Shown piece by piece: positions 23,039-31,084 of a stretch of DNA of 35,767 bases. The stretch comes from Bacteroidales bacterium (GTDB taxonomy: Bacteria > Bacteroidota > Bacteroidia > Bacteroidales > Tenuifilaceae). Below the pieces are notes generated by a model, which saw nothing but the letters and a program-made list of their open reading frames with translations, had not been told where the DNA came from and ran no database searches. The position numbers and the translations under genes were made by a program. The stretch's first letter is position 1. Each line of letters starts with the position of its first letter. The DNA is taken from NCBI GenBank assembly GCA_003531155.1, contig DQHR01000078.1:351-36117 (forward strand). The letters run 5' to 3'.

Positions 23039-23310
23039 ATTCATCATTTTTTAGTTGCACAGTTACAAAATCTGTTCCCAAAATCTGCAATAATTATATA
23101 CAACAAAAGTATTCAAATATATGTTCGATTTTTTTTTGAAAAGGAGATATAAATCACCAATGAAAAAAACTCATAGACTAATAAACGAGATGTAAACTCG
23201 ATGAAAGTTGAAGATTTGCAGGTTTTTAATGTAATAATCGGTTTGACGAAATGTGCTTCAGATGGATTCAATAGCTATTTTCTATAGATGAAGAGTCTCA
23301 TGTCCTTAAC
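23039..23310. other. Intergenic region upstream of the micro-lipoproteins
   Basis: About 270 bp of AT-rich sequence between the micro-lipoprotein pair and the terminator of the 2182-residue gene. Apart from the candidate -7 element at 23104-23111 (minus strand), I see no gene or repeat in it. Confidence 0.5.
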
Positions 23311-23346
23311 AAAAAAACCTGCCAGCAAAATACTGACAGGTTTTTT
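23311..23346 (-). terminator. Rho-independent terminator after the 2182-residue gene
   Basis: 23312-23325 pairs with 23333-23346 across a 7-base loop. The one plus-strand C/A mismatch becomes a U-G pair in minus-strand RNA, and seven T's follow on the minus strand. It sits 21 bp after the stop codon. The flanking T's on the plus strand mean it could also work weakly in the other direction. Confidence 0.92.
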
Positions 23347-23367
23347 AGATTATCTAGAAGAAGTTGA

Positions 23368-26300
23368 TTACTGTTTAATCATCTTCTTAGTTGATTTTTC
23401 GCCTTTATCGCTGACGAACGTTACAAAGTACATGCCCTTGTTAAGTTCTCCTGTGCTGATAAAGTTAGTTTGGTTAACAACCTCGTTTCTTACAACTTGA
23501 CCAGTAATGCTTGTAATAACTATGCGTTTAACATTTGCAGAACCCTCAAACCTAATTTCGTTTGTGAATGGGTTAGGATAAACGGTTAGGTTATCGTTGA
23601 AGTTATCTTCAATACCAGTTGTAATATCAACGATGTCGCCAGCACTACGTGGGTTAAGTTCATAAGTTTGAACCGAATTGTAATAGTTGTCAAATAGTAC
23701 ACCTGTGATTCTGTACTGATGGGTGGCTATTAAAGCTAAATCGGCATACAAACCTTTGTAGATTTTTAAGTCACCAGTTCCATCATTAACAGTATAGCTA
23801 CCATTAGCACCACCCGCAGCACAAGTTGCAAGATTAACTTTTATCAATACACCCTCGTACATTTCATCGTTAGCGGCAAGAGTTGTAACTTCAGTTACAG
23901 CAGGTAACGAACCTTGTCCATTTATGGTTACGCCATTCTCAACAGGAACAAGCTCAGTTAGCTTATTATACTCGTTAACAGTTGCGGTTATATTTACATT
24001 ATCCAATATGCTAACTGGGGTTGGTGTGTAAACATAAATACCATTCCAAGCACCTGCGGCATCTTGAATAGTAAAGCCTACTTGAGCACCACCTGTAGAA
24101 GCATATTTAATAGCAGTTACAACGCCACTTGTTTTAACGTATTCATCCATGTAAGGGCTATTGCCAGATGGATCTGCCGTAGTTTGAATTTGAGCAATTG
24201 TATAAGTAGGTATTGTAGCAGTTGTAACCTGTTTCATCTCAACACTTGAAACGTTTGGTGTAGCCTGTTTATCTTCGGCAACAAAGTAAAAATCGTATGC
24301 TGTGTTGTCAGTAAGACCAGTTACATTAACAGTGTACTCAGTATTTGCAGCAACTGCATCAATTATAGTTCCTTGTGCTTTAATTTCAGCAACGGTTGGA
24401 GCAGTTGCATCTTTTGCAACTTTGTGGAAATAAACAAAACCTATCTCATCAATTTTTACCTTAACATCTAATGTGAATGGTTCAACATTTTCAAGAACTG
24501 GGTATCCACTAATAAACGAAGGTGCGATAACATCAGAATCAATACCTGTTCCGCTAACAGCAATATTTTTGGTAGTAACATCACCATTTTCAATGGTAAT
24601 ATTAGCACTGTATGCTTGAATAGCAGCAGGATGGAATTTAACATAAATAGATGTTGGAGCAACAATACCTGATGCAGGGGTCAACGAAATTGGGCTTTCA
24701 GAAACAAAGTTTGCACCTGATTGTTTTGAAATCTCAAACCCTGCAGGAGCTGTAATAACTATATCACTTGAAAGGTATACTCCACTTACAGTAAATAATT
24801 GTTCACCCGCACCTATCGTACCCGAAACAATATTTCCAAAGTCAGGTAAGGTATTAACATCAGTAGTCATTGTAGGCTCTGGTAAATACATGTTATGAGA
24901 ACCTAAATATGAGAACTCATCTTTTGGATACACAATCCACTCAGAGTTTTCTTCGGTAGTACCTGCTGAAGTTGTCCAGTCAGTGTTCCCTTTAGTAGCT
25001 GTTGGTTTACGAATAATAGTATGGTCTACTGAAGCAGCAGTAGTTCCAGCAATATCAAAACTTGTAGCTGTAGTTATTTCAATACCAAATACATCAATAA
25101 GGTCTGTGCCTTTAAATAACCCTAAAGCGTCATTCCCATTGAAACTGGTAACATTTGAACCGTCGGCAGGGTAGGTTGGGCTGATTAAATCACCTTTGTC
25201 TTTAATGGTTTGTGATGCATTAGCATTGTAAATTACGTATACATCTCCTGCAGCAAGAGTGCCAGAAAGAGGAAGTGAGCATGTAGCACTTTCACCTGTT
25301 GAGTTTTTACCAAAACCAGCACCATTAGTTGAGATTTTAATTGTATAAGCGCTCAAATCAACAGCAGCGTTTGTTGGATTATAAATCTCAATGGCTTTAT
25401 TATTACTGCTTCCTTCAACATATTCAGAGAAGAACAATTCTTTTTCAGTATTATCAATTCTAAATACTATTGAATAAGTTTTGGTATCACCATTTTCAGC
25501 AGTTACTAAAACAGTTGCTGTACGTGCAGCCACATCACCGCTTAAATCGGTTACTTGTGTTATTGATGTAATCGTTGCATCAGCATTGTTTTTGGTAGCT
25601 GTAACATTTGGAATTGATGAGCCAAAAGGTAATGATACAAAATACTTAATAATATTTGCATCAAAACCTGTAACGGTAGTGCCATTATATTGAAGATCGC
25701 TTAACGTAGCATCAGTACTCTTAACAACAGTAAATACAATTGTGTAAACTTTTGAGATGTTTACATCTTCAGCAGTTACAGTTATTGTAGCAGTACGTTC
25801 AGCGAGCGTTCCTTTAAGGTTGGTTGCATCAACAACATTTACACTTGCTCCTGCAAAGTTTTTAGTTGCTACGATAGTTGGAATTGAACTTCCGTAAGGC
25901 AATTCAACATTGTAGTTTAAGGTTGCAGGATCGAATGAAGGCACTTGAGTCGTATTGTATTTTAAGTCACTCAATGTTGCATCGCCTGATTTTACATAGA
26001 ATATAACATTGTATGTTTTTTTTGTGACATTATCCTGAGCAGTAACCTCAATTGTTGTAGTTCTTTCAGCAAGAGTTCCTACTAGATTTGTTGCAGCTGT
26101 TACCTGTGCATTTGCCAAAGGATCATTGGTTGTTGCTGTAACTGTTGGAACAACAGTAGTGTTAGCTGCTAACGAAATGTTATAGGTTAATGTTAAAGGA
26201 TTAAAGGTTGCAATGGCAACACCATCAACCTTGATTTCGGTTAAAGTTGCATCGGTACCAGGAACAGCAACATTAAACTCAATTGTATATGTTTTCTTTG

Positions 26301-29300
26301 AGTTATCCTGAGCCGTTACCTCAATACTGGTTGTTCTATCTGCTGCAGTTGCGCTAGTTACATCTGTTGCATTAGTAACAACGGCTGTTGCTGTTGCATG
26401 ATTTGTGGTTGCTGTAACAGCAGGAGTTGCAGTTGTTCCAACGGGTAATTCGTAGGTGTAAGCAGTTGTTGTAGATACAAAACCAGAAATTGTTGTGCCT
26501 TCCACTTTCAAATCCGATAGGGTGTTGTCAGTGTTAGCAGGTGTAACGCTAAAGACAACGGTGTAAGTTGTTTCTGCAATACCATCTTCGGCAGTTACCA
26601 CTACAGTAGCTGTACGTTCTGCTTCTGTGGCAGTAATGCTTGTTGCTTGAGTAATTGCAACATTTGCATTAGCATCAGTAGCGGTTGCTGTAACAGCTGG
26701 TACAACTGTTGAACCAAATGGAAGTTCTACGTTATAGGTTAAAGTTGCAGCATCAAAACTAGGAACAGAGGTTGCATCGTATTTTAAACTGCTAAGTGAA
26801 GAAACAGTAGCTGGTGCAATTCTTGTAATAGTATAAGTTTTAGTTGTAGTACCATCCTGTGCTGTAACAATAAGTTTATACCCAGTTTGTAGATCAGTAG
26901 CAACAGTTGTTCCGTTGGTTTCGTATGTTTCAAATGTAGCACCAGTTGCAGGAGTGATATTTCCTTCAAAAGTTGCTAGGTTGTGAGCATATGGAATGTT
27001 TGTAATGGTTTCAGCTCCATTGTCAACAGTATAAACTGTAGATGAAATTGTTGCATCTGAACTAGGAGCAACAGTTACTGTAACAGTGTATAATTGAGTT
27101 GTACCGTCTTGAGCAGTAACAGTATAATCAACAGGGTTTGTGAAATCTGTTGTAGCACCACTTGCAGGTGAAATCGTTGCATATTTCGAAACGGTAATTG
27201 TTGGAGCAAGAGTTGTTACGTCTGTGCCATTTGCGACCTCAATTGAAACAGTGTGATTTACGCCATTAATTGTTGCAGCACCAGTTTGACTAGCAAGAGT
27301 AAATGTTAATAAATCTTTAGCACTGCTCTTTACTTTATGCCATCCAATATAATTAAAATCATCTTGAGGATAAATTGTCCATTGAGAGTTTTCAACTGTT
27401 GTTCCTGACGAAGCAGCCCAATCAGTAGACCCAAAAGTTACAGCATCTTTACGTACTAAAGTGAACTCTGACGTTGCTCCTGCGCCACCAGCTACAGACC
27501 AGTTTGTTCCAGGATCTCCAGTGGTTAAACCAATAACATCAATTAGTACATCATTTTTAAAAAGGCCAACAGCATCATCGCCGTTGAAATAAACTATTAA
27601 TCCTGTATCATCAATCAAATCGGCTACTGCCTTAATGCTAGCATTAGCGCTTGCATGAGCAATAACATATACTTTACCGGGCTCTAGAGTTCCTGTAAGA
27701 GGAAGAATTGTACTAAAATCAGCACCGTTAGAACCTTTCTTTAAACTGTATTGTGTCAAATCAACAGTTGACCCTGTTGGATTGTAAATCTCAATAGCTT
27801 TATTATTGCTTAATCCTTCAATATATTCTGAGATGAATAGTTCAGCAGGAGGTGCAGCATTTAAAGTGATTGTATATGTTTTTTTAGTAGTTCCATCCTG
27901 AGCTGTAACAATAACTTTATATCCACTTGCCAAATCAGTTGCTACATCTGTACCATTAGCTTGGTAAGTATCAAATGTTGCATCAGTAGCTGGTGTTAGA
28001 TTGGCTTCAAATGTAGCTAAGGTTTCATTATATGGAATATTTGTAATTGTTTCAGTACCATTATCAACGGTATATGTCCCAGATGAAATAGTTGCATCAG
28101 TACTTGGTGCTTTATTTGTAACAGTTACAACCCAATCTAAGGTCGAAGCATCTTCGGCAGTTACGGTGTATGTTACATCGCTAGTAAAATCGTTTGGAGT
28201 TGTTCCGCTAACCTGATCGGTTGCTCCTACCTTTACAGTTGAATTTGGTGAATGAGTAAAAGTAGCTATAAGACCATTTCTGTTTATTCCATAACCAACT
28301 TCAATGGCAATAGTATGAGCTGTGCCATCGATTGTTGCGGCTCCTGTTTGCTCAGCAAAAGAAAAGGTAAGAATATCTTTTTCGCTACTCAGGGTAACCA
28401 GTTTTGTAATGGTATAGGTTTTTTTTGTAGTACCATCTTCAGCAGTAACAATAACCTTATAACCAGTTTGTAAATCAGTTGCAATAGTAGTTCCATCTGA
28501 TTCGTATGTCTCAAATGATGCTAATGCTGCAGGGGTTATATTCGCTTCAAAGGTAGCAAGGGTTTCAGATGCTGGCACATCGGTGATTGTTTCAGCACCA
28601 TTATCAACGGTATATGTTCCTGATGTAATAGTTGCATCTGTGCTTAAAGCAACAGTTGTCTCATCAATTTTAACAGGACTCGCTTGTAAGTTTGGAGTTC
28701 CATCCTCCGCAACAACATAAATATCATAATCGGTACCTGGTGTTAAACCAGTAATATTACTTGTGAAATCAGTTGTAGCAGTAGTAATTGACTTGTTTCC
28801 AGCAAAAAGCGCAGCTCCACCACCATTAGCAGTACCCGCTTTAACTTCAGCTGCAGTTGGTGCTACAGCATCATTAGCAAGAACAACATAATATGCAGTT
28901 CCTGCTTCGCTCATATTATAAACTAGGTCGAAGCTCGTTTTAGCAAGGTTGGCAGTTTTTGGATAGGTTAATGTCCAAGTTGGAGCAGTAACATCAGCCT
29001 CGGTTAATCCATTTCCTGATGATTCGTCTGAATAGTTAAACGCTTTATCTACTGTGTAAACTTTATAATAATATGTCATTCCGGTTGATAAACCATTATC
29101 TGTAAAAGAAGTTCCTGTTCCGATATAACAAACCGTACCCTGATTTACAACGGTGAAAGTATTCCCAACGGCATAAATTCCATTCTGATTTGGATCGTCA
29201 GTTGCATCAGGGTTTACGGCATAACGAACTACAACATAACCCCCGCCATCAACATCTGCGGCAGCAAGCCAGCTAACATCTAACGAATTTGATGTTGCGT

Positions 29301-29916
29301 TATTAACTGTTACTGCTCCTGGTGTGCTAGGAATTGTTTCGTCTAATGTTCCACTATAAATAACAACGTCATCGATGTCAAATTCTGCAGTTTTTGCTGC
29401 TGTAGATTCTTTAATACTTATTACAGCAAAGCCGGAAGCATTTGCTGTAACGGTAACTTGAGCGGAGTATTTTGTCCAATTACTTTGATTTTGAGCAGTG
29501 TTATAAGCCCCATAAACGTATGCTCCTCCACTTATACCGCCTCTTATGTCTCCATAATTTGTGGCACCATCATTGTTTTTATCTCCTCTATAGAAAAATT
29601 GAATAGTATGCTGTCCAGCAGTAATATTTGCACTTGCAGGTCCACGAAGGGTCATGTGTGTTGTACTAGTCATGGAGATGGTAGCATATTTAGGGCCAGA
29701 TCTTCCATTAGTTGTATTGAGTGTAGCTGTTAATCCTGCAGCACTTCTATACCATTCAGTTGGGTTAGAGGTTGTTCCCCAAGGTCCAATTTGGCCTTCA
29801 AACCCTCCATCTTGACTTGGGTATGCTCCAATAATTTGTTGCCCCCAACTCACTTTTCCTGCTATAAGCAGCATTGCGGTAAGGGCGGTTGTTTTGAGTA
29901 AATGTTTAAAATTCAT
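23368..29916 (-). CDS. Giant T9SS-secreted adhesin-like protein with repeated beta-sandwich and lamin-tail domains
   Basis: A 2182-residue secreted protein. Signal peptide ~1-25 (ends KVSWGQ); a jelly-roll, carbohydrate-binding-like domain (~26-195); fibronectin-III-like modules (~197-420); three copies of a module beginning DATI-S--YTVDNG-ETIT (~422, 605, 952); two modules of the type LLTFTLASQTGAATINGV-HT (~509-600, 866-947); two lamin-tail domains (SEYIEGLSNNKAIEIYNPT, ~691-860 and SEYVEGSSNNKAIEIYNPT, ~1493-1670); five cadherin-like modules (ATLSDLKY, ~1036-1490); a choice-of-anchor module (~1675-1800); another fibronectin-like module; a DUF5689/OB-like domain (~1901-2092); and a T9SS sorting domain (2099-2182, TVYPNPF to MIKQ). 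No catalytic site is recognised, so adhesion or matrix binding is the best inference. It is monocistronic with its own terminator. Confidence 0.87.
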   Translation of the reverse strand: MNFKHLLKTTALTAMLLIAGKVSWGQQIIGAYPSQDGGFEGQIGPWGTTSNPTEWYRSAAGLTATLNTTNGRSGPKYATISMTSTTHMTLRGPASANITAGQHTIQFFYRGDKNNDGATNYGDIRGGISGGAYVYGAYNTAQNQSNWTKYSAQVTVTANASGFAVISIKESTAAKTAEFDIDDVVIYSGTLDETIPSTPGAVTVNNATSNSLDVSWLAAADVDGGGYVVVRYAVNPDATDDPNQNGIYAVGNTFTVVNQGTVCYIGTGTSFTDNGLSTGMTYYYKVYTVDKAFNYSDESSGNGLTEADVTAPTWTLTYPKTANLAKTSFDLVYNMSEAGTAYYVVLANDAVAPTAAEVKAGTANGGGAALFAGNKSITTATTDFTSNITGLTPGTDYDIYVVAEDGTPNLQASPVKIDETTVALSTDATITSGTYTVDNGAETITDVPASETLATFEANITPAALASFETYESDGTTIATDLQTGYKVIVTAEDGTTKKTYTITKLVTLSSEKDILTFSFAEQTGAATIDGTAHTIAIEVGYGINRNGLIATFTHSPNSTVKVGATDQVSGTTPNDFTSDVTYTVTAEDASTLDWVVTVTNKAPSTDATISSGTYTVDNGTETITNIPYNETLATFEANLTPATDATFDTYQANGTDVATDLASGYKVIVTAQDGTTKKTYTITLNAAPPAELFISEYIEGLSNNKAIEIYNPTGSTVDLTQYSLKKGSNGADFSTILPLTGTLEPGKVYVIAHASANASIKAVADLIDDTGLIVYFNGDDAVGLFKNDVLIDVIGLTTGDPGTNWSVAGGAGATSEFTLVRKDAVTFGSTDWAASSGTTVENSQWTIYPQDDFNYIGWHKVKSSAKDLLTFTLASQTGAATINGVNHTVSIEVANGTDVTTLAPTITVSKYATISPASGATTDFTNPVDYTVTAQDGTTQLYTVTVTVAPSSDATISSTVYTVDNGAETITNIPYAHNLATFEGNITPATGATFETYETNGTTVATDLQTGYKLIVTAQDGTTTKTYTITRIAPATVSSLSSLKYDATSVPSFDAATLTYNVELPFGSTVVPAVTATATDANANVAITQATSITATEAERTATVVVTAEDGIAETTYTVVFSVTPANTDNTLSDLKVEGTTISGFVSTTTAYTYELPVGTTATPAVTATTNHATATAVVTNATDVTSATAADRTTSIEVTAQDNSKKTYTIEFNVAVPGTDATLTEIKVDGVAIATFNPLTLTYNISLAANTTVVPTVTATTNDPLANAQVTAATNLVGTLAERTTTIEVTAQDNVTKKTYNVIFYVKSGDATLSDLKYNTTQVPSFDPATLNYNVELPYGSSIPTIVATKNFAGASVNVVDATNLKGTLAERTATITVTAEDVNISKVYTIVFTVVKSTDATLSDLQYNGTTVTGFDANIIKYFVSLPFGSSIPNVTATKNNADATITSITQVTDLSGDVAARTATVLVTAENGDTKTYSIVFRIDNTEKELFFSEYVEGSSNNKAIEIYNPTNAAVDLSAYTIKISTNGAGFGKNSTGESATCSLPLSGTLAAGDVYVIYNANASQTIKDKGDLISPTYPADGSNVTSFNGNDALGLFKGTDLIDVFGIEITTATSFDIAGTTAASVDHTIIRKPTATKGNTDWTTSAGTTEENSEWIVYPKDEFSYLGSHNMYLPEPTMTTDVNTLPDFGNIVSGTIGAGEQLFTVSGVYLSSDIVITAPAGFEISKQSGANFVSESPISLTPASGIVAPTSIYVKFHPAAIQAYSANITIENGDVTTKNIAVSGTGIDSDVIAPSFISGYPVLENVEPFTLDVKVKIDEIGFVYFHKVAKDATAPTVAEIKAQGTIIDAVAANTEYTVNVTGLTDNTAYDFYFVAEDKQATPNVSSVEMKQVTTATIPTYTIAQIQTTADPSGNSPYMDEYVKTSGVVTAIKYASTGGAQVGFTIQDAAGAWNGIYVYTPTPVSILDNVNITATVNEYNKLTELVPVENGVTINGQGSLPAVTEVTTLAANDEMYEGVLIKVNLATCAAGGANGSYTVNDGTGDLKIYKGLYADLALIATHQYRITGVLFDNYYNSVQTYELNPRSAGDIVDITTGIEDNFNDNLTVYPNPFTNEIRFEGSANVKRIVITSITGQVVRNEVVNQTNFISTGELNKGMYFVTFVSDKGEKSTKKMIKQ
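24900..28655 (-). repeat. Coding tandem and interspersed repeats in the adhesin-like gene
   Basis: Three near-identical coding units (about 26810-27070, 27850-28110, 28395-28655), five cadherin-like units of ~270-280 bp (25450-26810) and two lamin-tail units (24900-25440 and 27320-27850). Recurrent strings such as TTGTCAACGGTATA-like and GCAGTTACNGT-like segments reflect domain duplication, not a non-coding repeat array. Confidence 0.85.
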
Positions 29917-30265
29917 AGGCGTTTATGTTTAGTTAATATTTTGGGATTTCGCAGTGTGTCTATATTTTAAGTCCTTTGCAAAATTAAATTGTTTGGAGTT
30001 TAAGGGTGTTAAGTTAGGGTTAAATTTTAGACGAAACTAAGGTGTTTTTTCAATCTTATAAACAAGTTATTAGTTCAGCAAAAAGATAAAAAAAAGGAGC
30101 GATAAACAGAAAAATAGCCTATAGAAATGCGATGATTGTGCGTATTATTTTGCGCAAGCTATTTTTAGCTATATATGTATTATCTATATTGTTTCAAGGG
30201 TAAGAACCTGTAATTATAATTAATTGTAATAAGAGCACTTGTTAAGGCTATTAATTATACACGGT
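29917..30265. other. Divergent intergenic region between the adhesin gene and the Crp/Fnr gene
   Basis: AT-rich, no gene seen. On the minus strand TAATTTTG (complement of 29979-29986) matches the Bacteroidota -7 consensus 62 bp upstream of the adhesin start codon, but no TTTG occurs at the expected -33 distance, so it is only a candidate promoter for that gene. Confidence 0.4.
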
Positions 30266-30296
30266 TTTGGCAGGTGTTAAATTTACCTTAGATTTG
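30266..30296 (+). promoter_or_regulatory. Bacteroidota-type promoter of the Crp/Fnr gene
   Basis: TTTG (30266-30269), 19 bases, then TAGATTTG (30289-30296) match the TTTG-N19-21-TAnnTTTG consensus of primary-sigma promoters in this phylum exactly. Transcription would start around 30303, giving a ~20-base leader before the ATG at 30323. Confidence 0.75.
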
Positions 30297-30322
30297 CTTT
30301 TAAATCAAAAATTGGTTAATAA

Positions 30323-30991
30323 ATGTACAATATAATAGCTAACTCTCCATTTTTCAGAGGATTGACACCGCAAGATGTAGAGGCGATTCTAAATAAAATT
30401 TCTCATTCAGTTAAATCATTCTCTAAAGGACAAACCATTGCTCAACGCGAGGAGGAGGTGAACAACCTATGCATTGTGGTTGCTGGTAGCGTAAAAGGTG
30501 AGATGGTGGACTTTTCTGGTAAAATTCTGAAAATTGAAGAGATGTACGCTCCGCACCCAATTGCGCATGCATTCTTATTCGGAGAGCGAAATCGATACCC
30601 TGTTGATGTTATTGCTTTAGAGGATTGTAAAATACTGTTCATTCCTAAACCCGATGTAATTAGGATGTTGCAACACAACGATGTAATTCTTAAGAACTAC
30701 CTTAACGCTATTTCTAATCGAGCACAGTTTTTATCGAATAAGCTGTGGTTCTTATCGTTCAGAACTATCAAAGAAAAGGTTGCGCATTACCTTTTAAACC
30801 TTTCGCGAAGCGAAACCGGGAAAAATATTATGCTTCCGAAGTCGCATCAGGAGTTAGCAGAGTTTTTTGGGGTTACACGCCCATCATTGGCTAGGGTTTT
30901 TGCTGAGATGCAAGATGAAGGAATAATAACCGTAGATCGCCGTGCGATATCTATCATTAATAGGAATAAACTTGTTGAGATGATTAAGTAA
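30323..30991 (+). CDS. Crp/Fnr-family transcriptional regulator
   Basis: A 222-residue regulator with an N-terminal cyclic-nucleotide-binding-type beta-roll (~10-125: FFRGLTPQDVEAIL, FSKGQTIAQREEEVNNLCIV, VAGSVKGEM) and a C-terminal winged helix-turn-helix (~150-215) with KSHQELAEFFGVTRPSLARV as the DNA-reading part. It has a single Cys near the start of the roll and one later, too few for an Fnr-type N-terminal [4Fe-4S] cluster, so the effector is unknown. A strong promoter lies just upstream. The heptose gene cluster begins 93 bp downstream on the same strand; a regulatory link is possible but not shown. The palindrome before the formate dehydrogenase operon is the type of site this family binds, again unproven. 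Confidence 0.9.
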   Translation: MYNIIANSPFFRGLTPQDVEAILNKISHSVKSFSKGQTIAQREEEVNNLCIVVAGSVKGEMVDFSGKILKIEEMYAPHPIAHAFLFGERNRYPVDVIALEDCKILFIPKPDVIRMLQHNDVILKNYLNAISNRAQFLSNKLWFLSFRTIKEKVAHYLLNLSRSETGKNIMLPKSHQELAEFFGVTRPSLARVFAEMQDEGIITVDRRAISIINRNKLVEMIK

Positions 30992-31026
30992 GTTGATAAG
31001 ATGATAGGTCAATAAGCTGATAAGTC
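30992..31026. repeat. Short degenerate GATAAG-type repeat
   Basis: GTTGATAAGATGATAGGTCA followed by ATAAGCTGATAAG: four loose copies of a (T)GATAAG unit directly after the Crp/Fnr stop codon. Its role is unknown; it may be a remnant of a dispersed repeat. Confidence 0.4.
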
Positions 31027-31084
31027 ATTTAAGAACCAATGATTCACGAAAATTTACTTACTTTACATCATATAAAATTATTGA

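Noticed and set aside
22942..23139. A plus-strand 65-codon frame overlapping the second micro-lipoprotein.
   Set aside because: Its sequence shows no signal, domain or conserved motif, whereas the opposite strand encodes a well-formed lipoprotein paralogous to its neighbour.
23161..23196. A short plus-strand frame (MKKTHRLINEM) preceded by AAGGAG.
   Set aside because: Only 11 codons, poor spacing between the purine-rich sequence and ATG, and no similarity to the small lipoproteins. Probably chance.
24900..28655. Regularly spaced similar sequences that could suggest a CRISPR array or non-coding tandem repeats.
   Set aside because: Unit length is ~260-550 bp, the units are in frame and encode recognisable beta-sandwich modules; there are no short identical repeats with unique spacers and no cas genes.
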